Shown here: positions 6,325-11,956 of the stretch, in pieces
How positions within the stretch are numbered: the stretch's first letter is position 1
Layout of the letters: each line of letters begins with the position of its first letter
NCBI GenBank assembly: GCA_043727195.1
Contig: JAYSYZ010000097.1
Span: forward strand, 1 to 11,956
Direction of reading: 5' to 3'
Source: JAUYQR01 sp043727195
GTDB lineage: Bacteria; Pseudomonadota; Alphaproteobacteria; Rhodobacterales; Rhodobacteraceae
Length of the DNA stretch: 11,956 nt
Made by a program: the position numbers and the translations under genes
Notes under the pieces: generated by a model
Databases searched by the model: none
The model's input: only the letters and a program-made list of their open reading frames with translations
What the model was told of the DNA's origin: nothing

Positions 6325-6729
6325 TCAGGCGCGCAACCGCGACTGATAGTAATTCGCAAGCCAGTCGGCCCGAAAAACCCATTGATCTACCGGCTGGCGG
6401 GCTGCCAGATCGTCGGGAATTTCGACGGCGTCAAAGCCGACCCGCCGAACCATGGCATATTGATCTGCGATGACCGGTCCAACGGCACAGAGTTTGCCGC
6501 CATACCCCAACATCCGCAACCGGCGTGCAATGGTGAAGGAGCGTCCATCGCTGAAGGCGGGAAAGGTGACGCGGATCAGGCTAAGCTCGCTAAGGTATGG
6601 CGCCACTAGTGCCGGGTCGTCGGTATGGGCGAGTTCCAGCGCGCCTTTATGCGCGGCGATTTCGTCGAGGCCAACCGTTTCCACTGGTTCGACCGGGTGA
6701 AATCCGGTGTCGGTGACAAGGATGCTCAT
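6325..6729 (-). CDS. DUF934 family protein, sulfite-reduction operon
   Basis: A 134-residue protein with the DUF934 signature FPAFSDGRSFTIARRLR, then GYGGKLCAVG and DQYAMVRRVGFDAVEI (about residues 56-104). No biochemical role is established to my knowledge; the family is repeatedly found beside assimilatory sulfite reductase and CysH genes. The chosen ATG (6729) overlaps the cysH stop as ATGA, implying coupled translation. An open stretch upstream to 6819 is inside cysH and is not needed. One Cys (residue 81) is present, without a cluster motif or membrane segment. It is likely a cytoplasmic accessory factor for the reductases; that is inference. Confidence 0.92.
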   Translation of the reverse strand: MSILVTDTGFHPVEPVETVGLDEIAAHKGALELAHTDDPALVAPYLSELSLIRVTFPAFSDGRSFTIARRLRMLGYGGKLCAVGPVIADQYAMVRRVGFDAVEIPDDLAARQPVDQWVFRADWLANYYQSRLRA

Positions 6730-7484
6730 GCGGCAGACTCCGTTCTGGTCAACGGTGCCCGAATGGCTTTTCCATCGACGAAATGAATGCCACATTCCAC
6801 TTTTGCACTGCCGCGCCAACGGCCTGCCCGCGGATCTTCACCCGCTTTCACCGGACTTGTGCATGGCGCGCAGCCGATGGAAGGAAAGCCCTTCGCCACC
6901 AGCGGATGCCGGGGCAGACGGTTTTCAACCATGTATTCCTCCAGATCTTCGCGACCCCAATGAGCGAGAGGGTTTACCTTGATCCGCATATTACCTTCAG
7001 CTTCGAAGAATTCCACTGCCTCCCGGCTGGACCCTTGATAGCGTTTGCGCCCGGTGATCCAGCCATCAAATCCTGACAGCGCCCGCTGCAGTGGTTCCAC
7101 CTTGCGCACATTGCAGCAGGCATCGGTGTTGAATTGGTGAAGCGTGTTGTCAGGATCCTCGAAGGCGACACGTGGCTGGGCGGCACGGATGGTGCGCAGG
7201 TCGCAAAGATGCAGCTTTTCGGCCAGCTCGCGCTGGTAAGCGAGGGTTTCGGGGAACAGCATCCTCGTGTCGATGAACAGGACCGGCGTTTCCGGGGCAA
7301 TCACGCTGACAAGGTGCAGCAACACTACCGATTCTGCACCAAATGACGACACAAGCGCCACGTGGCCCAGGTCTGCGTCATTCAGCGCGTGTTCCAGCAC
7401 CGCCGTCGCCGAGTGGTGGCGATAGCGGGCGTTGAGCGCTGTGACCCGTGTCGCCACATCACCTGAGTGCAGGTCACGCGGCAT
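6726..7484 (-). CDS. cysH: Assimilatory adenylylsulfate (APS) reductase, thioredoxin-type
   Basis: A 252-residue PAPS/APS reductase family enzyme reducing activated sulfate to sulfite. The nucleotide-binding motif is SSFGAES (46-52), with IDTRMLFPET (71-80) and ITGRKRYQGSSR (143-154) lining the substrate site. CC at 123-124 plus CAPC (205, 208) form the four-cysteine set that binds a 4Fe-4S cluster in APS-reducing members. The catalytic Cys is in ECGIH (Cys231). This cysteine set indicates APS rather than PAPS as substrate, so no APS kinase would be needed. The start at 7484 has GAAGG 8 nt upstream and overlaps the sulfite reductase end by 11 bp. Longer starts in the frame lie inside the reductase gene, and the 252-residue length fits the family. 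Its product, sulfite, is the substrate of the upstream gene's enzyme. Confidence 0.95.
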   Translation of the reverse strand: MPRDLHSGDVATRVTALNARYRHHSATAVLEHALNDADLGHVALVSSFGAESVVLLHLVSVIAPETPVLFIDTRMLFPETLAYQRELAEKLHLCDLRTIRAAQPRVAFEDPDNTLHQFNTDACCNVRKVEPLQRALSGFDGWITGRKRYQGSSREAVEFFEAEGNMRIKVNPLAHWGREDLEEYMVENRLPRHPLVAKGFPSIGCAPCTSPVKAGEDPRAGRWRGSAKVECGIHFVDGKAIRAPLTRTESAA

Positions 7485-9144
7485 CTTTTGCACCTTCAAT
7501 CCCATAAAGGGCCAGTTTAAAAGGTGCCATCCCGAGCCGGCGGTAAGCCTGCAGGAACGTTTCGGACGGTTCCGTTCGCAGCGCAAGATAAGCGCGCAGG
7601 ATGCGTTCGATGGCAGGCGTGATCTCTTCATAGGAGAAGCCCGGACCGATCTTGTCGCCGATCACGGCGGTTTCGGTGCCGTCACCGCCCAGAGTGATCT
7701 GATAATTCTCAACCCCCGCCCGATCAAGGCCGAGAATGCCGATATGGCCGACGTGGTGATGGCCGCAGGCGTTGATGCAACCCGAGATCTTGATCTTCAA
7801 CGGGCCAATGTCATGCTCCAGCTTCAACGCCTCGAAATGCGTCGCCAGTTCTTGGGCAACCGGGATCGACCGGGCGGTGGCCAGCGCGCAATAATCCATG
7901 CCGGGGCAGGCGATCATATCGGACAGCAGCCCGACATTGGCTGTGCCCAGACCAGCCTGCTGCAGTGCGGCATGGAGCACAGGCAGATCGGATTTGTGCA
8001 CATGCGGCAGGATCACATTCTGCTCGTGGCTGATGCGAAGGTCCGAATGGCCGTATTTTTCCGCAAGATCGGCCATTACCCGCATCTGATCGCTGGTCGC
8101 ATCGCCGGGGGTATGGCCATGCGCCTTCAGGCTGATCGTGACGATCGCATACTGTGCGTTGCGGTGGGTGGTCAGGTTGGTGTCGGCCCACGACCGGAAT
8201 ATCGGGTCTGCGGCGTAGAACGCATCAAAGGCGTCGACCGGTACATTGCGGAAGGCCGGTTCGGCAAATGCGGCGCGAATATCAGCGAGCAGGATCTGGT
8301 CATTGCCATGAAACAGCGGGCGCAGTTCTTCAAAGCGCGCTTCGATCATCCGGGTGATTTCTTCCGCCCCGGTCTCATGCACCGTGATCTTGATCCGCGC
8401 CTTGTACTTGTTGTCACGTCGTCCAAGCGTGTTGTAGACACTGAGCACCGCCTCCACATAGGGGAGCAGGTCGGCGACCGGCAGGAATTGCCGCACCGTG
8501 ACACCTATCATCGGGGTGCGACCAAGGCCGCCGCCGACCATCACCTCGAACCCCGGCTCGCCAGCCGCGTTGCGGTGCATGCGTAGACCGATATCGTGGG
8601 CGCGGGTAACGGCGCGGTCATTTGGCGACCCGGTGATGGCGATCTTGAACTTGCGGGGCAGGAACTGGAACTCGGGGTGGTCGGTGGACCATTGCCGCAG
8701 AAGTTCGGCATAGGGGCGGGGGTCTTCGATCTCATCCGCCGCGGCACCGGCGAAATGGTCGGCTGTGACGTTGCGAACGCAGTTGCCCGAGGTCTGGATG
8801 GCGTGCATTTCCACATCTGCCAGCGCGCCTAAGATCGCAGGCACATCGGGAAGTTTCGGCCAATTGAACTGGATGTTCTGCCGGGTGGTGAAATGGCCAT
8901 AGCCTTTGTCCCAGGTGTCGGCAATCATTGCCAGTTGCCGCATCTGGCCTGGGCTGACTGTACCGTAAGGAATGGCGATACGAAGCATGTAGGCATGCAA
9001 TTGCAGATACAGCCCGTTCATCAGGCGCAGCGGGCGAAACTCTTCCTCGGTAAGCGAACCGTCGAGGCGGCGTTCCACCTGAGCCGTGAACTGCGCCACG
9101 CGGGAGCGGACGAAGGATGCATCGAAATCAGAATAGGAGTACAT
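7474..9144 (-). CDS. cysI: Siroheme/4Fe-4S sulfite (nitrite/sulfite) reductase
   Basis: A 556-residue hemoprotein of the nitrite/sulfite reductase family, catalysing the six-electron reduction of sulfite to sulfide. Two pseudo-repeated halves are visible. Siroheme and substrate-binding blocks are HFTTRQNIQFNW (about 84-95) and GNCVRNVTA (about 120-128). The cluster ligands are in ACPGMDYC (Cys413, Cys419) and GCINAC (Cys456, Cys460), the Cys-x5-Cys and Cys-x3-Cys pattern of the family. The operon partners cysG and cysH favour sulfite over nitrite as the physiological substrate, but sequence alone does not exclude nitrite. No CysJ flavoprotein is nearby, so ferredoxin reduced by the downstream fpr product is the likely donor. 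The ATG at 9144 gives MYSYSDFD; its best Shine-Dalgarno (GAGGA) is rather distant (11 nt). Confidence 0.94.
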   Translation of the reverse strand: MYSYSDFDASFVRSRVAQFTAQVERRLDGSLTEEEFRPLRLMNGLYLQLHAYMLRIAIPYGTVSPGQMRQLAMIADTWDKGYGHFTTRQNIQFNWPKLPDVPAILGALADVEMHAIQTSGNCVRNVTADHFAGAAADEIEDPRPYAELLRQWSTDHPEFQFLPRKFKIAITGSPNDRAVTRAHDIGLRMHRNAAGEPGFEVMVGGGLGRTPMIGVTVRQFLPVADLLPYVEAVLSVYNTLGRRDNKYKARIKITVHETGAEEITRMIEARFEELRPLFHGNDQILLADIRAAFAEPAFRNVPVDAFDAFYAADPIFRSWADTNLTTHRNAQYAIVTISLKAHGHTPGDATSDQMRVMADLAEKYGHSDLRISHEQNVILPHVHKSDLPVLHAALQQAGLGTANVGLLSDMIACPGMDYCALATARSIPVAQELATHFEALKLEHDIGPLKIKISGCINACGHHHVGHIGILGLDRAGVENYQITLGGDGTETAVIGDKIGPGFSYEEITPAIERILRAYLALRTEPSETFLQAYRRLGMAPFKLALYGIEGAKDAA

Positions 9145-9164
9145 GTTCGATCAGGTCCTCGGCC

Positions 9165-9470
9165 TTAGGTCGTCAGATCGGCTTGTTTGCCGTGGTTGTA
9201 GTTGGAGGGGCCGCGGGTGCGGAACTCCTCGCGGAAATGGGTGGGCTCAGGTCCGTTCTGCCCCGGCTTTGCATCGGCAAGATATGCGCCGACGACAAGC
9301 AATTTTTGCGCCGATGCAAACAGCAGCCGCATCTGGGCATGAGCCTCGTCCTCGATAAGTTCAGCCTGATTGTGCAAGGGCGACCACTGATCCTGGGCGG
9401 TAAGGTAGACGACATCGCCTTCGCGCAGCAGATTGGCTGTCACGATCTTGGGTGCGAAACGACGGCTCAT
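9165..9470 (-). CDS. DUF2849 family protein
   Basis: A 101-residue protein with the features I associate with DUF2849: IVTANLLREGDVVYLT near the N-terminus, QDQWS, GAYLADA (about 61-67) and a C-terminal PTHFREEFRTRGPSNYNHG (about 76-94). It has no membrane segment or cofactor motif and probably acts in the cytoplasm. The ATG at 9470 overlaps the cysG stop (ATGA), and the gene ends 20 bp before the sulfite reductase start. Its fixed place between the siroheme-precursor gene and the siroheme enzyme suggests an accessory part in siroheme handling or reductase assembly; this is inference from position only. Confidence 0.9.
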   Translation of the reverse strand: MSRRFAPKIVTANLLREGDVVYLTAQDQWSPLHNQAELIEDEAHAQMRLLFASAQKLLVVGAYLADAKPGQNGPEPTHFREEFRTRGPSNYNHGKQADLTT

Positions 9471-10228
9471 GCGCGATTCTCCTTCAAAGTTGTCAGGGCG
9501 GCGGCGGCACGACGTGGGGCTAGGCCGAACAGGATCACTGCCGGGCCGCTGGCCTTGGCCACCGCCTCGGGCAGGGTGGCGAGGGTGGCGGGGATCACCC
9601 GTTCCTCGGGCCACGACACATATTCGACGACGGTAACAGGCGTGTCACCGTTTGCCCCGTGCATCATCAGCCGGCCCTGAATGAAGCGCGCTGATTTCTT
9701 GCCCATGTAGATGGCGGCCACTTCGCCCGCACGGGCAAGACCGCGCCAATCCTGCTCGGCAAAACCCGCCATGTCGTGGCCGGTGATGATCCTCAGGCTT
9801 GAATTGCGGCCCCGCCGGGTCAGGCTCTGCCCGATGCTGGCGGCAGCAACCGTGGCCGAAGTCAGACCGGGCACGATCCTGAAGGTCAGGCCCGCCGCCT
9901 CCAATGCTTCGATTTCCTCGTCAAGGCGTCCGAAGATGCCACAGTCGCCCCCCTTCAGCCGCACGACGCGTTTTCCGGAACGCGCATTGGCCAAGAGGGC
10001 CGCGCTGATGGTGGCTTGGGTGGTCGAGGGGCCGAAGCCTTCCTTGCCGACATCGAGGCGGGTGGCGTCTGCAGGGATGAGTGCCAGGACCTCAGGCCCG
10101 ACCAGCCTGTCATGAACCACGACCTGAGCCTCGGTCAGCGCGCGGTAAGCGCCCAAGGTCAGATGAGCCGCTGCGCCGGGGCCAGCGCCTACAAAGGTAA
10201 CCGGAAAAAGAGCGGGCAAGCCGGACAC
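9467..10228 (-). CDS. cysG: Uroporphyrinogen-III C-methyltransferase (SUMT)
   Basis: A 253-residue SAM-dependent tetrapyrrole methylase converting uroporphyrinogen III to precorrin-2, the precursor of siroheme and cobalamin. Motifs: VGAGPG (13-18), VVHDRLV (37-43), GGDCGIFGR (93-101, in the place of the common GGDP-x-x-FGRG), VPGLTSA (119-125), TRRG (137-140) and YMG (174-176). It corresponds only to the C-terminal half of E. coli CysG; the dehydrogenase/ferrochelatase half must be encoded elsewhere, so cobA is an equally valid name. The start is GTG at 10228, supported by a strong GGAGG 6 nt upstream. It is the first gene of the sulfur operon and makes the precursor for the siroheme of the sulfite reductase two genes on. 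Confidence 0.94.
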   Translation of the reverse strand: MSGLPALFPVTFVGAGPGAAAHLTLGAYRALTEAQVVVHDRLVGPEVLALIPADATRLDVGKEGFGPSTTQATISAALLANARSGKRVVRLKGGDCGIFGRLDEEIEALEAAGLTFRIVPGLTSATVAAASIGQSLTRRGRNSSLRIITGHDMAGFAEQDWRGLARAGEVAAIYMGKKSARFIQGRLMMHGANGDTPVTVVEYVSWPEERVIPATLATLPEAVAKASGPAVILFGLAPRRAAAALTTLKENRA

Positions 10229-10234
10229 AAAGTG

Positions 10235-10262
10235 CCTCCATGATCATAAAGCCTAATATAGG
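10235..10262 (-). promoter_or_regulatory. Ribosome binding site and possible -10 region of the cys operon
   Basis: GGAGG at 10239-10235 sits 6 nt before the GTG start of cysG and decides that start. Further upstream TATATT (10260-10255) lies within the short palindrome CCTAATATAGG (10252-10262) and could be a -10 element. I found no convincing -35 at 16-18 bp, so transcription may need an activator, or the promoter may lie elsewhere. Confidence 0.45.
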
Positions 10263-10291
10263 AGATTTTCCCGGTTCTGAGCTAGTGGCCC

Positions 10292-10335
10292 TTGCAGATA
10301 AGGACGATTGTTCCGATACTGACTTGGATCGGAAC
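10292..10335 (+). promoter_or_regulatory. Putative lrp promoter overlapped by an 8-bp dyad operator
   Basis: GTTCCGAT (10310-10317) and ATCGGAAC (10328-10335) are perfect inverted copies separated by 10 bp. A modest promoter candidate, TTGCAG (10292-10297) and GATACT (10315-10320) with a 17-bp spacer, places the dyad across the -10 and start point. That geometry would suit autorepression by the Lrp-family protein encoded 30 bp downstream, and the same site could affect the divergent cysG operon about 80 bp away. The dyad is observed; its function is inferred. Confidence 0.5.
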
Positions 10336-10364
10336 GGGGTTCCAGGAAACCGGAGACAATACGA

Positions 10365-10826
10365 ATGGCGGCCCAACTGGATGAACTGGATCGGAAAATC
10401 CTGTCCGAACTGCAGACTGATGCAGAGCAGTCGCTGGATGAAATCGCGCGGAAAGTCGGGTCCTCAAAGACGCCGGTCTGGAACAGAATCCGGCGCATGC
10501 GTGAACAGGGTGTAATCGTCCGAACCACCGCGATCCTCGATGCCGAGGCGCTTGGGCTGGAGGCCTGCTTTTTCGTACTCATCCGCACCAGCGAACATGA
10601 GGCCGAGTGGCAGCGAAGATTTCTAAAAGCGCTACGCGAGCGCCCCGAGGTGCTGGAGGCCCATCGTTTGGCAGGAGATATCGACTATATTCTGAAGGTT
10701 CGGGTCAAGAATGCGCGGGCCTATGACACCTTCTATCAGGCGTTGATTTCCGAGGTGCGGATTTACAATGTGACGGCGCTGCTGAGTATGGAAGAGATCA
10801 AGTCGACCACAATCCTGCCATTGTAG
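10365..10826 (+). CDS. Lrp/AsnC-family transcriptional regulator
   Basis: A 153-residue protein of normal family length. An N-terminal winged helix-turn-helix (about residues 4-52) contains LDRKILSELQTDAEQSLDEI and SSKTPVWNRIRRMREQGVI. A C-terminal ligand-binding and oligomerisation (RAM/AsnC) domain (about 65-143) contains GDIDYILKVRV and AYDTFYQALI. Lrp-family proteins usually sense amino acids and often control a divergent neighbour as well as themselves. Here the neighbour is the whole siroheme/APS/sulfite reduction operon, so a sulfur-containing amino acid such as cysteine or methionine is a reasonable guess as effector; nothing in the sequence proves this. The ATG follows GGAGAC at 7-8 nt spacing. 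Confidence 0.95.
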   Translation: MAAQLDELDRKILSELQTDAEQSLDEIARKVGSSKTPVWNRIRRMREQGVIVRTTAILDAEALGLEACFFVLIRTSEHEAEWQRRFLKALRERPEVLEAHRLAGDIDYILKVRVKNARAYDTFYQALISEVRIYNVTALLSMEEIKSTTILPL

Positions 10827-10830
10827 CGCG

Positions 10831-10882
10831 GTGATTACCATCCCAGCCTCTTCGATAAGGCTGAGAGGGAGGCCGTTATCAC
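10831..10882. terminator. Nested imperfect hairpin between convergent genes
   Basis: Between the lrp stop (10826) and the P450 stop (10910) three nested inverted repeats occur: GTGAT/ATCAC (10831-10835, 10878-10882), TCCC/GGGA (10841-10844, 10867-10870) and AGCCT/AGGCT (10845-10849, 10858-10862). There is no T-run, so this is at best a weak or factor-dependent termination structure for both genes. Confidence 0.3.
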
Positions 10883-10909
10883 GATGGAACTGTCTTCCCT
10901 GTCGCTTGG

Positions 10910-11956
10910 TCAAGCGGATACCATGAGCCGTTGCAGCCCATGAAAATGGTAGACGTCCGCGTAAACCGGCGGCTCGGTCATCTTCAGCCCCGGTAAGCGC
11001 TTGAACAGGATCGGCAGAGCAGTTTGCAGTTCCAAGCGGGCGAGCGGTGCGCCGACGCAGAAATGCAAGCCCGCACCAAAGCTTGCATGGGGCCGGATCG
11101 AACGGTCGGGCCGAAATTGCTCCGGCGAGTCCCAAATAGCCGGGTCGCGATTGGCCGCCGCAAGTAAAAGGCCGACCCGGTCGCCGCGCCGAAAGCGGTG
11201 CGACATCACATCGACATCCTCATAGGCCCAGCGGGTAAACATGTGCAACGCCGGATCAAAACGCAGGATCTCTTCGACCGTTGCCGCGACGGCGGTCGGG
11301 TTCAACACGCCGAGTGGCCCGTCTGTTTCCAGCAGCAGCTTCACCCCATTGCCGATGGTATGCACCGTCGCTTCGTGCCCAGCGTTCAACAGGAGGATAC
11401 AGGTCGAGATCAGCTCTTCCGTCGTCAGCCGCTCGCCCTCACTTTCAGCAGCGATCAGATGGGTGATCAAATCATCGGCGGGAACCAGGCGGCGTTGGTG
11501 GATATATTCGGTGAGGAAAGCCACGAAGGCATCGGTTGCCGTGACAGCGGCGGCCTCCATGGCTTGGGTTCGGCGGGCTTGATACATCCCGACCATCGCA
11601 TTCGACCAACGAAGCAGTTCGGGTGCCATCACCTCGGGCACGCCAAGAAGGCGCGCGATGATGATAACGGGCAGCGGTTGGCCGAATGCTTGCAGCAAAT
11701 CAAAGGGGGTGGTCGGAAACCTGTCGATCAACTGATGACTGAGACTTTCGATCTCGGGCTGTAACGCGGCAATCCGACGCGAGGTGAAGGCACGCAGCAC
11801 CAGCGAGCGCAGGCGGGTATGGCGCGGCGGCTCCAGCTCCAGCATGGAATGCTTCTCGACGGCATAGAAGGCGGCCAGGTGTTGCGGGGTCGAGAGGGCC
11901 TCGGGCGCTTCACGGCCAAAGCGGCGGTCACGGAAAATCGCGTTGACCGCTGCCGC
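10910..11956 (-). CDS. Bacterial cytochrome P450, N-terminus beyond window
   Basis: The frame stays open to the right edge, so the start is outside; 348 residues are visible and about 50 N-terminal residues are probably missing. An ATG at 11845 is internal, since the conserved sequence continues before it. Positions count from the first visible residue: EPPRHTRLR (C-helix region, about 42-50), the I-helix oxygen-activation motif AGHEAT (192-197), the ExxR pair in EEILRF (229-232), and the heme loop FGAGLHFCVG with the thiolate ligand Cys300. This is the soluble bacterial (class I-like) layout: a monooxygenase inserting one oxygen atom into an organic substrate with electrons from a ferredoxin and a reductase. 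The substrate cannot be told from sequence. No partner ferredoxin is in view; the fpr product about 5 kb away is a possible but unproven source of electrons. Confidence 0.95.
   Translation of the reverse strand, partial: AAAVNAIFRDRRFGREAPEALSTPQHLAAFYAVEKHSMLELEPPRHTRLRSLVLRAFTSRRIAALQPEIESLSHQLIDRFPTTPFDLLQAFGQPLPVIIIARLLGVPEVMAPELLRWSNAMVGMYQARRTQAMEAAAVTATDAFVAFLTEYIHQRRLVPADDLITHLIAAESEGERLTTEELISTCILLLNAGHEATVHTIGNGVKLLLETDGPLGVLNPTAVAATVEEILRFDPALHMFTRWAYEDVDVMSHRFRRGDRVGLLLAAANRDPAIWDSPEQFRPDRSIRPHASFGAGLHFCVGAPLARLELQTALPILFKRLPGLKMTEPPVYADVYHFHGLQRLMVSA

Noticed and set aside
7432..8586. A 384-codon plus-strand open frame.
   Set aside because: It lies entirely antisense to cysH and the sulfite reductase, whose cofactor motifs are intact; the long frame follows from high GC at third codon positions.
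10844..10890. AAGGCTGAGA followed by TATCAC resembles part of a TPP riboswitch (the CTGAGA motif).
   Set aside because: The second conserved half of the aptamer (CCTGAT with the GG-TAAT-CC-GCG block) is missing, and the element lies downstream of two convergent genes, not ahead of a thiamine gene.
11843..11845. ATG at 11845 as the P450 start.
   Set aside because: The frame upstream is open to the edge and reads like P450 sequence (AIFRDRRFGREAPE), and starting here would remove the whole N-terminal region of a normal P450.

Overview
The window looks like a chromosomal segment of an alphaproteobacterium, most probably Rhodobacterales (Rhodobacter/Paracoccus/Roseobacter type). The reasons are high GC, dense genes with ATGA stop/start overlaps, an alphaproteobacterial IF-3 N-terminus, a Rhodobacter-like ferredoxin-NADP reductase, and the cysG-DUF2849-cysI-cysH-DUF934-fpr gene order. 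This assignment rests on pattern recognition, with no database search. There are 13 protein genes. Two run off the window edges and have lost their N-termini: the OmpA-family gene on the left and the P450 gene on the right. I see no tRNA, rRNA, CRISPR array or insertion sequence, and no gene-free stretch longer than about 210 bp.

Left part, plus strand. The end of a large OmpA-family envelope protein with Ala/Glu-rich and Glu-Glu-Pro repeats (2-1834) finishes at a strong intrinsic terminator. A two-gene unit follows (2014-3998): an XdhC/CoxI-family molybdenum-hydroxylase maturation factor, overlapping by one base a molybdopterin-binding protein. Both point to molybdenum cofactor handling, although no molybdoenzyme lies in the window. 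An AT-rich, palindrome-rich gap (3999-4187) separates this unit from the convergent infC.

Centre. infC (4188-4727, minus) encodes translation initiation factor IF-3 and appears to start at a rare ATA codon behind a Shine-Dalgarno sequence. Divergent from it is a small membrane-anchored Ala/Glu coiled-coil protein of unknown function (4939-5364, plus). A hairpin terminator at 5391-5415 separates that gene from the convergent sulfur operon and can serve both strands.

Sulfur operon, minus strand, 10228 down to 5443. Order of transcription: SUMT-type cysG (siroheme precursor), DUF2849, siroheme/4Fe-4S sulfite reductase, APS-reductase-type cysH, DUF934, ferredoxin-NADP reductase. The genes overlap or lie within 33 bp of each other. 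Together they describe APS to sulfite to sulfide reduction, with siroheme synthesis and an NADPH-to-ferredoxin electron supply built in. A divergent Lrp/AsnC regulator (10365-10826) shares the 136-bp promoter region, which holds a perfect 8-bp dyad and is the likely control point.

Right edge. A bacterial cytochrome P450 (10910 to the window end, minus) converges on the Lrp gene.

Most of the content is ordinary. The points most worth a second look are the ATA start of infC, the paired TAACA/TGTTA palindromes in a 3'-3' gap, the dyad in the lrp-cysG promoter region, and the two uncharacterised DUF proteins fixed inside the sulfite operon.
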